DNA from: Lanius collurio
Taxonomy: Eukaryota; Chordata; Aves; Passeriformes; Laniidae
DNA: 64,000 bases
NCBI GenBank assembly: GCA_020086605.1
Contig: JACBWW010000012.1
Coordinates: 8,770,821-8,834,820, forward strand
Direction of reading: 5' to 3'
The translations under genes were made by a program, and so were the position numbers. The notes under the pieces were generated by a model. That model made no database searches and was not told where the DNA came from. It saw only the letters and a list, made by a program, of their open reading frames with translations. Positions 36,977 to 48,812 of this stretch are shown here, in pieces. Within the stretch, counting starts at the first letter, position 1. Each line of letters starts with the position of its first letter.

Positions 36977-38887
36977 AGGCAAACTAATAGTAGCTGTCCC
37001 ATGAGACATCCTTGTTTTCTTCATCCCTCATCCTTTACTTGAGGCTGTCAGCCTACATGCTATCAACTCCCTTTTTAAAAATCAATGTGAGAAGTCTTTC
37101 AGCCTGGGATAGCAAATAGCCTCTGTTGGAGGCCCTGAAGGGCTGTGTTGCTCTGATCTTTTTCCTCCTTTATGGTAGGATATGAATGCATTTGGACTTA
37201 TTTATCTGCTCGTTGTGTAGCACATAAATCCCAGTGGTGGAGGCGGTCCTGGGACAGGCTCTGATGCATTTTATGCTGCCATATATCTGCTGCCTTAGGA
37301 CTGGCTAGGGTTTATCAGTCAGGTGTTCCCCATGCTTTGGATAAACATAAAAAAATATGTTGAAGAAGTTAGAAAACATCAGAAATATTTTTAAAATGTT
37401 TGCCGGTCTACTAGATGGCTAGACACTTAAAAATTAGTAGTCAGAAGACATACAAGTGCATGCACAGAACAGAATGAATTGTAAAATATATGTAATAAAT
37501 GTGTAAAGTGACTACTGAAGGATGAGTGTGATTGTGGGAACAGCCAAGGGAGTGAGTACAAAATGTTCTGCCCTGCCCAGGACTTCAGCCAAATGAAAAC
37601 AGCAGGAACTTGTATTGTCAAACTTGATTGTCCTTCAGGTCCTGCATCTTGCCTCCATTCCTGTGCATTCTCCTGGGGAAGCAGAAGCAGAAGGCTTTCC
37701 CCACACGGAGCATGGACGCTCCTTCTACCTGCTTCAGATTATGCATTTAAGGACAGTGTTTATTGTAAATACTTATACCTGAAATCTCAACAGGTTCATG
37801 AGAAATTTGGTTGAACAGTTTAAGTCATGCCTTTATTCCTCTGTCTAAATATTTGCACAATCAGGACCACAGATTCTAATTTCATTTAAGCAAATACCAT
37901 CTTTTTCTATAACTGGCATATGGGGTATTTTAACTTTGATAATATCACAGTACAAAAAAAATCAAAAGGAAGTAGTAAAAATTGAATGAAATGTGGAGGG
38001 AATCAGAAGAGTTCTGCTATATGCCAAAGCAACTGTCTTTATATTGATACAAGAAAGAAGTAGATGAAGAATTTAGAAAGATCTTAGAAACAAGGCATAA
38101 CTAACCATATTGGGCAAACCCTAAAAGAGGAAAATCCTTATTGTCTTGGAACCCTGTAGGTATGGCAGGTGTGATTAGAAGGCCTGCATAGTGGTACTGG
38201 AAATAAAACTTTAAAAAGGTTATTCTGAGAGAGAGTAGCTGATGCAGGAAGTTTTATACCCCAGAATGGTAATTGTCTTTAAATTTTATGCTTTCTAGGC
38301 TTTAAATAAAATCTTAAACTTTATGGTGTACATTTAACTTGGATGCAAATAATGGATTATGCTCCTTAGGAGTTGCAAAAAACTTTTCATTTATAAAATG
38401 ACAGTGAAAAATAGGTTGTGTCAACATATTCTTTCCTGTGACAAGATAAAACTGCAGCTCATCAGAATCATGTGGATACTGATCCTGCAATTTGATTTAT
38501 CATTTATTTATTCTGAAAGTCCAGATTTAGTATTTGAACCCAGGATATTTATTATACTATAATTTGAAAATATTGGGTGCCACTTGCATTTAACTGGAAC
38601 AGACTAGTCAGGATTTAAGAAAAAAATAATTTTCCTGTATTGTTTGAGGAAATGAGAGTGTGCAGGGAAAAGCTAGGGTCCCATCACGAAGAAATTGCAT
38701 GGTAAATAGAGCTTTATTGTGTACCACAAAGAGGGAAGTTGAAGACTGTTTTCTTTTATCATTCAGAGTCATTCTGGAAAATGGATGGTAAAAACTTCAA
38801 AGTCAAGTGCTTATTGATGTTTTTTCTTATAAAAATAGTACAGGCACTTAACAGCCTCTGTATTATGTACATTCTTTAGCATGAGTT
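36977..38887. other. Non-coding segment, nothing recognised
   Basis: No gene, repeat or regulatory structure is recognised in this stretch. Confidence 0.5.
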
Positions 38888-39012
38888 GGTAGCTGTGTTA
38901 GTCAGCAGGACAAACTAAATAATAAAGTTACTGATACATTTTTATAGACAAATCAAAACAAATACCTGGGCTTTCAGAATCACTCAGATTGCCTCTTTAC
39001 AACAGGAACAGC
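38888..39012 (+). repeat. Ancient amniote interspersed repeat
   Basis: GGTAGCTGTGTTAGTCAGCA is followed by TTTTTATAGACAAATCAAAA and CCTGGGCTTTCAGAATCACT. This recalls a repeat common in turtle genomes: AGCTGTGTTAGTCTG, then CACCTTATAGACTAACA, then GAGCTTTCGTGGGT. I am not sure of the family name or which strand is sense; the orientation given is that of the remembered text. Confidence 0.45.
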
Positions 39013-39869
39013 CACAGAAGCCTGAGTATTTCCAAATGTTGTCTCTACAGAATATTACTATAACAGCGGTGTAGCCAGAGTCCTATTGTGCGACAGTAGA
39101 TCAAGCTGAAACACCTCTCCATTAATTGTGCATTTATTAAACATTGTCATTTCTGAGAAAAAAAACGTAGTTTGCAGGAGGAGTTCATACACAAGTTTTT
39201 AGGCTTCAGCAGGAGCCTACAAGCATGTCAGTATGGGATATAATTTTTAAACTGAAAATAAATGTACAGGCCTAGGCAAAGAAACTACTTCATGGGTATG
39301 CTGCTTTGCCTGATTTGAGCACCTATTCAAACAGCCAGAACTCCATATCTGTTTCCATATCTATTCACAGGAGGAAGTTAAGTGATCTTTGAAGGGTGAT
39401 TCAGGGAGCCTGAATAATGCCTATGGAGCCAGCCAGAAAGAAGCACATGCATGGGGATACTGCTGGACTTTAATATGAGCATTACTGACCTCAGGTCTGT
39501 GGTCTACAGGGTGGCTTCTGCCCCCAGGCAGCACTCCTAGGTCTCCACATACAGTCTGGAAAAAAAGAGCCTATGTTATACACCTGTCTGCCTGGCCTAT
39601 GGGACAGGCTCCATTTTCATCCTTACAGATGGAAGCAAAAAGATAGTTTGCTTGTGGAGAATGAACCTGAATTATTTACAGTTGCATTCTGGGGAGAAGA
39701 GAAAGGGATGTAGCCACTCGAAATCTGGAAGAATCAGTTCAAAGTGAAAAAGTACAATAAAATTTATTTAGGGTTTTGAATGTATGATTGTTAAGTCCAA
39801 TTTGATCAATTTTAATAGAAATTGTATTTTAGATTAGAGTCTTCAGGACAGCCATCATCACGCCTCTTT
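39013..39869. other. Non-coding segment, nothing recognised
   Basis: No gene or clear repeat is recognised. Confidence 0.5.
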
Positions 39870-40215
39870 AATTCTCAGAACCCATACATTTTTACTGCAT
39901 GGATAAATATGCTTTGAAACTAATACAGTGTCATTGAATCCAATATAGCTGTAGTGGAACCAATCCATGCATACTCAAGTCACTAAATTTTTATGGAAAT
40001 GAATGGATTTCCTTTCAAGGCATAATATTTTCACTTACACCAGTAGCTTTTCATTGAAACCAATGCTTTGTTTTCTAAACCCAACATATTTCAGTCCAGG
40101 TTCATCTACATATTGCTTGAATTTTTATTTTTTTTTTGCTTTCTCATAATTAAACCCATTAAACTAAAGACAGTATTGGATGTCTAATGAAACCAACAAA
40201 TTTTTATAGGGACTA
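39870..40215 (+). repeat. Degenerate tandem array, period near 20 bp
   Basis: A motif like CATTGAAACCAAT recurs: GAACCC at 39878, GAAACTAAT at 39916, GAATCCAAT at 39936, GAACCAAT at 39957, GAAACCAAT at 40056, TAAACCCAA at 40076, TAAACCCAT at 40151 and GAAACCAAC at 40190. The gaps are 38, 20, 21, 99, 20, 75 and 39 bp, all near multiples of 20. T-rich filler (TTTTTA, ATTTTT) often follows the motif. It looks like an old minisatellite decayed almost beyond recognition. Confidence 0.5.
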
Positions 40216-42702
40216 CTTAGGGTGGGTTTAAGCCAGTGAATAGAATACACTGTGCTTTTCAGTGTGATTTCATAAGAGGAACACTGTGAAATGGAACATA
40301 CTTTTACAGACAATCTACCTCAGGACTATGTGCCCATATTTTCACATAAGTTGAATTTGAGGCCTTAAGGTTTTCTGCTCTTTTGGAGGATTTTGCTGTT
40401 CTGTGGTAGCTAGACAAGCTACAAGGAGCATAAGGAGGGTTGGAGTAAATGGATGAATGCTGGGTGAAGGTTGACTGAGAGTTAGGGCACTCTGAGAGGA
40501 AAAGGCAGTAGTCACATGACCAGTGTGCTGCAGTGATGCTTGACCAGTTTAGCAGACCCTTGGGACTCGGCTAGCTGATACATTTTAGGAAAATTTGGAG
40601 GTTATTCTGGGTGTGATGAAGACTATCACACTGCAGTCTCTCCATCACTCATCTGTTACAGTCTTTCAGAGCTGTACCAAACCATACAAGTTTTAGGTGG
40701 TGGCTGTGATCACTTCCCTTACACGTCAGGAGAACAGGGGAATTCTGGGGCAAATCAAGAGTAACTCTACTTTCCTTGAATTATTCTAGAATTAAGCAGT
40801 GTAACTGATCAGTTTGACCCAAGAAGTTGCCATGCACTGTAAACATACTATAGGGTGGCAGTCATTTATTTAATACAGTGAAAAAATAGGTATTTGCCTC
40901 AGAATTGAATAGAAAACAGCCACCATTTTGTTGTAGATGTTGTTTTTGTAGCTCACAGTGGTGTTAGAAGGTTTCTGAGTCTACTTTCAAGGGAAAAAGG
41001 CCTAGGAAAGGAAGAAGAAGGCTGTATACAGAGCTGTGTGCTCTTTAGAACAAAAGTGCTGATGGAGCTGTGGAAATGAGGCCTCTGAGTTTCTAAGAAG
41101 CAAAAACTTTGGCATTTTGTGAACAATAGAGGTGTTCACAGCAGTTTGTTCCAAACTGTATGGCACTTTTCAGCTAGGATTGTGTGCAGTTTATGTCAAA
41201 ACATTTCAGTGAAGAAATACAAATACAGACTAATGTTTGACTTCTTTTGTTGTGTTGAACTGGAGCCAGAGAAAGTATTTATATATAAATCCACTTGTGA
41301 AATGCATAACCCTCTCAATGTGACTTATATGTCTGAGACTTACAGAGAATTCAAGCTGATTGACAGAAAATACTGCTCTTATAATGTCAAAATGTATTAT
41401 CATGCTTATACAGAAATACAGCCCCCCTCCCCTTTTTTCACCAGTGTACGTGTTCATTGTCATAAAGTTCTGGTTTACTGGAGACGTCCAGGTACTGAAA
41501 TACCCAATTTGCTAGGACCTAAAGCTACCACAAAAGTACATTAGACAACCAGATGGATAATTTAGCTTGTTGGTTTAAAAAAAGTATGCCTTAAATCTTC
41601 AGTATTTGAAGCCTGATCTAAAAAAAATGATCCTGTGGGGTCAAAACTGCCATTCGGTGAAGGAAAGAAAAATAAGAACTGAGACAATTAAGAAAGCTTT
41701 CCAAGCTTGTGCTACAGTTAGTTAGTTAGTTAGTTGCTTTTCCTTTTTTCTCTGTCTCCCCACACTAGGCTCGTGCACATCAAGCAACTGACAGTTAGTG
41801 CAGCCTGCAGATAGATCATGAGCAGATTACATACATCTTTATGTATCTGGCACACAGGTGCTCTCTGCTTTTTGCCAAATAGTTTAGATTAAAGCAAATC
41901 AATTTTGTGCAATGGGTCATATATGAGAATACCCATATCATTCAACTGCTCCCATTGCATCATTTCTTTTCTCTTGTCCCAGGGGATGCTCTTTAGACCA
42001 CTTGCAGTACTTATATTTTCCCTTTGATCTTGTACCACTGCCTTATGCCCCTCTGCTCTGCTTAGATATGACACTGTCATGCACCTTTTCTTATTTGTTA
42101 AAGACTACTGGGATCTTGCACGCTGAAGGATTGTTATCTGAATGAAGAGAAGGAACAGACAGTTGGCTCTTGATAATTTTAGTATCACGACCATTTTTAT
42201 CAAGTGGGTGGCCCGCACTGGCACTCAAAAATATTCTCCCAGTGACAGAGTGGAAAAGTGTGTCAGTTCTTGCGAACGGGCAGCACCTTGAAAAAGTAGA
42301 CAGAGACAAGTGTCACTTCAGAGGAGAAGGACAGAAAAAGAGCTGCTTGTAGAAGCAACCTGAGTGCTGTATTGCACGGGCAGCTTCACCCTGTGGCTAT
42401 GGCACAGAGGAGAAAGGACAAGAGCATCAGCTCCCATGTTTCTGGCCCAGTGTTTGTGGCAAGCAAGAGAGAGACAAGGAAGCGACAGAGCCATAGAGGG
42501 GTGTCAATGAAAGTATAAGATAGGTCAGCTTGATGTGGGAGATTCTTGTATTCTTAATTGCATAAAATGATAAATTACACAGTGATTTAGCTGCCATCAG
42601 CAGCTACATCTGTAGATAACATCCACCACTCTTCTCCCAACCAAATCTGGCCCTTGGAGTTTCCCTGTAACTTGTGTTTCACACAGTGTAGAACTGCTTT
42701 TG
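40216..42702. other. Non-coding segment with an AGTT microsatellite
   Basis: A 141-codon plus-strand frame (41119-41544) is the second longest in the window. It is Cys/Tyr-rich with no recognisable domain, and a frame this long is expected about once by chance. A perfect (AGTT)5 lies at 41716-41735. Confidence 0.5.
41716..41735. repeat. (AGTT)5 microsatellite
   Basis: Five perfect AGTT units. Confidence 0.9.
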
Positions 42703-43301
42703 CACCTTGTATTGGGTCTGGCTGAGATGAAGTTCATTTTCCCATGGCAGCCCTCACAGTGCTGTGCTTTGCATTGGTATCCAGAAAGGTGTTGATAACA
42801 CACCAGTGTTTTGGTTACTGCTGAGCAGCGCTGGAACAGCATCAGCGCTGTCTCTCTAATGTTCTCCCTCCTCCATCAAAGGGCTGGGAGTAGGCAAGAC
42901 CCTGTGAGGGGACACAATTAGGCCAGCTTACTTAAATTAATGAAAGGGATATTCCCCACTGTGTGATGCCAGCTCAGATATAAAAGCTATGAGAGGGAGG
43001 AAAAACTTGGGGTATTTGTTATTTTAAAATGTTTACATTCCAGAGCAACTGCTCTGCTTTCTGAAGCCCTGCTTCCGTGGAAATGGCTGAACATCACTTG
43101 CCAATGGGACATAGAGATTAATTTTTTTCCCTTTGCTTATGTAGGTGCAAAATTTTGATTTTTTTTTTTCTTTAACTCCTTATCTCAACCTACTAGTTGT
43201 TTTCTGTCTTATTTTTTCTCTCCTGTCCTGCTGGGAAGGGGAGTGATAGAGCAGCTTGGTGGGCATCTGCTATCCAGGCAAAGTCAACCCACCACACACC
43301 T
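42703..43301 (+). mobile_element. Solo LTR of an avian ERVL-like endogenous retrovirus
   Basis: The LTR spans 42708-43296 (589 bp), opening TGTATTGGGTCTGGCTGAGA and closing ACCCACCACA, so it has canonical TG...CA ends. It is flanked by a perfect 5-bp target duplication, CACCT, at 42703-42707 and 43297-43301. Internal landmarks match a common avian LTR: GTTGATAACACACCAGTGTT, GCTGAGCAGCGCTGGAACAG, AATGAAAGGGATATTCC, a TATA box (TATAAAA, 42979-42985) and CTTATCTCAACCTACTAG near the 3' side. The TATA box sets the sense strand as plus. No internal retroviral genes flank it, so it is the product of LTR-LTR recombination. A clear polyadenylation signal is not preserved. The class (ERVL-like) is inferred from the remembered family and the 5-bp duplication. 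Confidence 0.9.
42979..42985 (+). promoter_or_regulatory. TATA box inside the solo LTR
   Basis: TATAAAA in the position expected for the U3 promoter of this LTR type, about 270 bp from the LTR start. Confidence 0.6.
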
Positions 43302-45508
43302 TCACATGTCTTACACATCACTACATGTATTGACTGCATTCCTAAACCAGAGCATGATCCACTCAATATAGTTTTGCTATCACTTATTCTGATATTGTGG
43401 AGCAGAGTTTGGGGTGGCTGCTATGAAGCAGCAGTGGGTCAGCTGCTTCAGCTCTTTCTGCTGTAACATTTTTCGTAGTAAGTCAATGGGTAATGAAGAA
43501 ATAAGGAGTTATTTAATTTCACTCAGTCTTTTTATTGTGATGCTGTGCTTGCAGGTATTACTTCCCACACACATAGGCAATGATCTCAATTACATGACAG
43601 GACCAACTTATAAAGAGAAAAAGCAAAACTTCAAGTTTCACATCTTACCAGGAATTAATACTAACATAAGCTAATTCTGATAGAGGAACGGTGATGAAAT
43701 TTGACTGTGGCATTCACATTCTCTACCTAGAATAAAGAGTCAACATGGGATGATGTACCCTTTCCATGAACAACCTATGAACAACATTTGAAGAACAAGT
43801 GCACCTGCCTCTCACCTGAGGCATTAGTTAGAGAAACGAATCATATAGGAAGCTTTGGGAATTAACACAAAACTTATGGAAGAAGTTAGGCTGGAGACAG
43901 TGGCTCCATCTTATTCTTATAATCTTTCCATCAGATGTTGCTGTTACACAAATCTTTGTCCCCTAAAACTCAAAGAATGATGTATTTTGACAGACAGTTT
44001 CTTGTACTTCTCCTGGGATGGCAAGAGGTTACATGAGGTCATATTCACCATACTGACTAGAAAGCTGTACTCTAATGCTTGGTGATTTCAGCCAAGAACT
44101 AAAAGAGAAAAGTGATGAGAAAGTACCTGTTATGCTGAAATTTAAAATATGCCAGCTCTGAATCCTACTCAGGAAGGTAGAGATTTTTTTTTTTTCTTCC
44201 AAAATGTATACATTTCATATTCAAGTCTCAGTCACATTTCCATTTGGTGACTAATTTTCTCCATATGCAACTAGGGGAAGAAGGGTGAAGGTTTCCAGAT
44301 TTAAATAAAAGAGTATTACATGGGAAGCTAATTTGCAAACCAGAAACTTTATGAGAAGTAGGATAACTAACTGTTCTCACAATAGAGGGAGAAGTGGAAG
44401 AACAATTAAGGCTGTTCACTGACAGTTTGAGAAACAATAAGAGCTACTAGCAGCAGTATATACATTTCCATTCTCATCCAAGAGAAGTGTTATCCAAAAT
44501 GAAGTAGAGCAACTCTCACTGATAATAATGACTTTTATCATAGCCATGACTGCTATGAACATGGTCAATGGGATAAGAGCAGGAGAAGTGGAAGACGAAG
44601 AATATAAATAATGTGTAAAAGCAGGACAATAAGCAGTACTTGAGAGAGTATTGTCTTCCTTCAGTCATGCTTAAAGGTCATTTTTGAGAGCAGCTTTTTA
44701 TGTGGGTGAATTCAAAAATAACATTCAAAGCTCTCCAAACCACCTATTGAGCAGGGACAAGAGGACAGAGGAAGGGCCACCTTGGACAAATTAACCTTCA
44801 TCTTCTCTGGAGTCCACTTTCTGGGCCAAGCAGATGAATGAAGTAGAAAAGAAAATTTGAAAAAACCCTCACTGCTCTATCTAATGATGCTTTAATGCAA
44901 ATGAGAGAAAATATATTTTCTTTTCAAACACTGATCTTTTCTTACTGTTGGGCAGATACTCTGGGATCTGCAGGGCCATCAGGAAGTGGGCATGGTCTTA
45001 TGTGTCTTTCCAGAATGTAGGCTTGCACAGAAACAAAACAACTGTCAAACAAACATAAAGCCTCAAAACTGAGTCCTGAAGACTAGCAATTCTTTATCTG
45101 GTGTTGCTGGAACCCACACTCACAAATTATTTACATAACTATACTCTATCTGATCAACTTAAATGTAGTCACACTTTATATCTTAAAATCTATTTGTGCC
45201 TTACCAGAGAGTAGATTAACTTTGCAGATGCTAATAACTACAGAATGGCAGGATTTAAACTAGGGAAACTGCCTCATCCTTAGGTGTAGAGGCACAAACA
45301 GCTTGCTTTATATCCCAGGGGAATATGATACAAATCTACAAACAGATAAAACACAAGAAATATTATTTAGACACATGACACTGCCACTGAGAACATAATT
45401 ACTGGATTTCTTGCACAGGTTTTTTTTGCCTTCCCATCACCTCCCTTCAAAAACGTGTGTTGTGAACTGCCATGTTCTGCAGCTCTGTTTTACACACAGG
45501 TGGCACTT
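43302..45508. other. Non-coding segment, nothing recognised
   Basis: No gene or clear repeat is recognised. A T-rich run lies near 44187-44197. Confidence 0.5.
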
Positions 45509-45599
45509 CGATAGGGTCATACACGTTCACGCCCCGCCGCGAAAGTACTGACAGCCCTTTGCTTGTTCCCTGCTATATCGTCACTGACACAGTATAAAT
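45509..45599 (+). promoter_or_regulatory. Small CpG cluster followed by a TATA-like box
   Basis: Six CpG dinucleotides fall within 32 bp (45509, 45524, 45530, 45535, 45538, 45540), in CACGCCCCGCCGCGAAAGTA and its flank, with a seventh at 45579. The surrounding DNA is nearly CpG-free. CCGCGAAA is E2F-like. TATAAAT follows at 45593-45599. This is a possible promoter for the ATG and donor 250-320 bp downstream. Confidence 0.35.
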
Positions 45600-45839
45600 C
45601 AAGCACAGAACAACCACTCTTGTGAGTGCTGTCCCATAATAAAAGTGGGACATTCCTCTGGGAAGGGGAGAGTGGAAGTGAAACATATGCTTGCGGAGGC
45701 AGGAGCTGGACCTTAACAATTTAAAAAAACCCACTATTTCCACCACGGCTATTTAAAATCCCCGTCCTCCCTTTACGTATTTTTAAGTGCATATTCATGT
45801 AAATACATCTGATCATATGGCAAATGTCATACTCTATGA

Positions 45840-45914
45840 AGAGAAAATTTGATGGCTTCACCTGAGGGAAGAATCAGCCCTTCCACCATGGCCAGGCCAT
45901 TCCTGGGTTGTCAG
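45840..45914 (+). other. Candidate first coding exon (unconfirmed)
   Basis: A frame is open from after the TGA at 45837-45839 to a strong donor, CAG|GTAAGG (GT at 45915-45916). It holds two in-frame ATGs. The one at 45852 has weak context. The one at 45888 sits in a perfect Kozak context, CCACCATGG. From 45888 the peptide is MARPFLGCQ, ending in phase 0. A CpG cluster and TATA-like box lie upstream in the right order. Against it: an upstream ATG near 45687, no recognised downstream exon, and an unfamiliar peptide. Confidence 0.3.
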
Positions 45915-45920
45915 GTAAGG

Positions 45921-48419
45921 TCCCACTGCTTAGGGCGGTTGTCCTGTCACACCAAAGTCAACATACTGGCTATGAAAAGTAAAGTCATCTTATGACCACT
46001 GGTATACCTTCATTTGGGAGGAAGTAATATGGAATTCCCATGCTTTCTGAATGATTTTCCATGTGCAGAATTATATTCACAGTGGAAGGCAACTTTGACA
46101 ACAAGGAATATTTTTGTTAATAATCTTAATTCACCCATCCAGTAATGAGGTACACAAGAAGAGTTAGCTACACATACAGTGTTTTCTAAAACTATTTCAT
46201 GAAAGAAAATGTAAACAAAGTGAATTAACAGAATATATTTTTTTCTAAAGAGTAATTTTCTAATTTTTCCGTTGTGCAGCAGCTGCTGTTGCCATGCTGT
46301 CATTGCTGTTGCTATGTATTTTTGAGTGTGCCAAGATGTAATTGGCTACTTCAGCATATATAAACTATTGGTAGAGATGTTTCTATGGAAAATCACATCT
46401 TTTTTTGATTGGTTCATGCTGAAAGTAGATGTGCTTAGCTATCATCTCAATTTAAATTGAGACCAACAGGTTTTAAGTCTCATAATGCAATGAAGCCACA
46501 TGCTATTCATTGTGGTGGAACTGAATTGAGGCAAGAACTTTTATGTTGACATTATGATAGAATATGAGTGAGATTGTATCTCCATGGTCTCCAAATGTTT
46601 CCATAGTCTTTAGCAAGCTTTTTGATTCATTGCGAATTGTATTTGCTCTGAAAATATGGCTATTTCCTGGTCTTGCCTGACATAACTTGCAGGCTACTAA
46701 GTCAAAACTCATTTCAGACTAGTTATATATTTTGCCTGAGGACCTTTTATAAAGAATTATTGACTTGTGCAATGCAAAATATCTAAAAGTCCTTTGAGAG
46801 GATTGACTGATAACTATGGAAATTGTGTCAAACTCACCAGTTTAGAGGTTTGTACCCTCAGACAATTTTGTGTACAGGTGGAGGTTTTGGGAGAATGAAG
46901 TCAAATGACTCATCATTTTGGCTGGGGAAGGGATTTAACTATCTGCTTTAGACATGCCATATCACCTTAATCTACAAAGTAGAGATGTACATCTGGGCTA
47001 AGAAGTCCCTGGGTTGGTGAGAGACACTGTGTAGTAAGTATTAATTTCAGACTCATACCACTGAGCTTTTCTACAGTCAGGATGGTAGAATCTGTCTGAA
47101 AAACATTATTCATATTTATGCTAATAATCGTTTTATAACTAAAGTTTACTTAGGTTACTTGAAAACCTGCTACAGCCCAAATATAGACAGAACATAAGGT
47201 GAGGCCTAATGCGAGGTACACAAATACATGACTGCAAACACTATCGGATTAATTTTTTTGAGAACAAGTGACAAGTTGTGCAACCTTGGTTTCATAATTC
47301 TGTCTTACTTAAATACTTTCTCATTGTAGAAGTTAAAATAAAATTTGGGGGTTTTTGGACACTCTGAGGTTATAGAAATGTATTTCCAGAGGGAAATCTG
47401 CCTCCCCTGTAGGAGGTGGCTGAAGTGTTATTTAGACTTAAATGAAAAGAGACATGATTGAAGGGTTGTTAAGAAGGGACTGAACAGTGTTGGGTTACAT
47501 CACAGAGAAAATGAATTATCATGTGCTTGGCTCATAATATGTCTTTAACTATTACCTATGCAGGAGCTCTTTCTTACATGTTGTGTAACTTAGAATCTTT
47601 TAATTTATTAGGAAGTCAGAGTGTTCCCTTTTATTATTCCTAAAACTCCTTGTCTTTGACTACTGGTCTGATTCTTGTTCTATTACATCAAGGATTATTC
47701 TTTTTAATGGAGCTTTTTTTTCTTTTTCTTTTTTTTGCCTTTTTCCTTTTTCTCTGTCTTTGTCAGACCAGTTACCCAACCTAGTTTTGGCAAGCACAAA
47801 CCTAAAGATTTGGAGATAAATTTGTCTTTCTTTTTCGTCTTTAAATCATGGGAAGATCATACTATCTTCCTGAGAAGAATTTAATTTCTCTGATCTGTAA
47901 GCTGTACAGTTGGAAAGAAATCATATAAAGAAATTGTGAGTTGTTTATGTTATTTAGTTGACTAAGGATTGAAATTTACTGGTGATAACACGTCAGCCTC
48001 CAAAACGACAAGATTTTTTTAAGAAGAAGATTTATATTTAGGTCACCAACCTGCCATTTTAAATATTTGCTCTTCCTTAATAATCTTACTTGGGAGTAAT
48101 GAAAATGTTATGATAGAGTAAATTTTAAAAGGTCAGAGTAAATTTTTGCAGTGGTGTGAACTGCAAACGGTCTTTTAGAACACCACATTTTAATTTGGAT
48201 TTGTCATTTAAAAGATGTTTGGCTGGTATTTTGATGCCCCCACGGAACATGGTGTGTGGAAAGGCTGTCCATGTGCGCACACGCACACATACATTGTTGC
48301 AGGCCATACATGCTTTACCTTCTGGGGCATCCCAGCACCTTAGGCATGGTCTGAGAAGTGATTCCAAGTCCCTGCAGACTCTGTGGATGAGTGTCACAAT
48401 GACATAATGTCACGGGTAT
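45921..48419. other. Non-coding segment with a pyrimidine tract
   Basis: No gene is recognised. An 18-bp perfect palindrome lies at 46445-46462. A long pyrimidine tract (47711-47766) ends TTTGTCAG like a 3' splice site. One frame after it stays open for about 39 codons, but no donor follows. Confidence 0.45.
46445..46462. repeat. Perfect 18-bp palindrome
   Basis: TCTCAATTTAAATTGAGA reads identically on both strands. Confidence 0.8.
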
Positions 48420-48812
48420 GTGTGCAATGCCCCTGCAAACATCAATTTACCTGCTGCATTCTCCCCCAGTCATTTCCAGCTGAAAGCTGGTGAGTGCCAT
48501 TACTGCTACTGCTTGCAAGCAGGCAACAATTTAATGGAGATGATTCCCTTTAAGAGGTCTCTGCTGAGTTTTTGGTTGTCAGGGAAGATGATAGTCTCAT
48601 CCCTCCGGTTAGATAAAATTAAGACTCCTTCTGAATATCTCATTATTGATCAAGTGGCACTTGGAGTCAGCTGGTTATATTCCTTTTCTGAGAGGCTAAC
48701 AGCTTTCCAGAGGGGCTTCCAAGCCTATGGAGAAGCTCCGGCCTGTATGGTGTTTTCTGCAAGTCCTTTCCTTTGGGCAAATATCAGATTAAAAAAAAAC
48801 AATAGAAACTGA
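48420..48812 (+). other. Non-repetitive block with a 130-codon frame
   Basis: This block has fewer homopolymers than its surroundings and a 130-codon plus-strand frame with no recognisable domain. A 20-nt splice-bounded unit also occurs: ATTCTCCCCCAG ends at 48469 and a GTGAGT donor begins at 48490. It could be a conserved non-coding element. I cannot test conservation, and the coding reading is unlikely. Confidence 0.2.

Noticed and set aside
41119..41544. 141-codon plus-strand open frame
   Set aside because: By a rough stop-codon calculation, a frame this long is expected about once by chance here. The translation has no recognisable motif.
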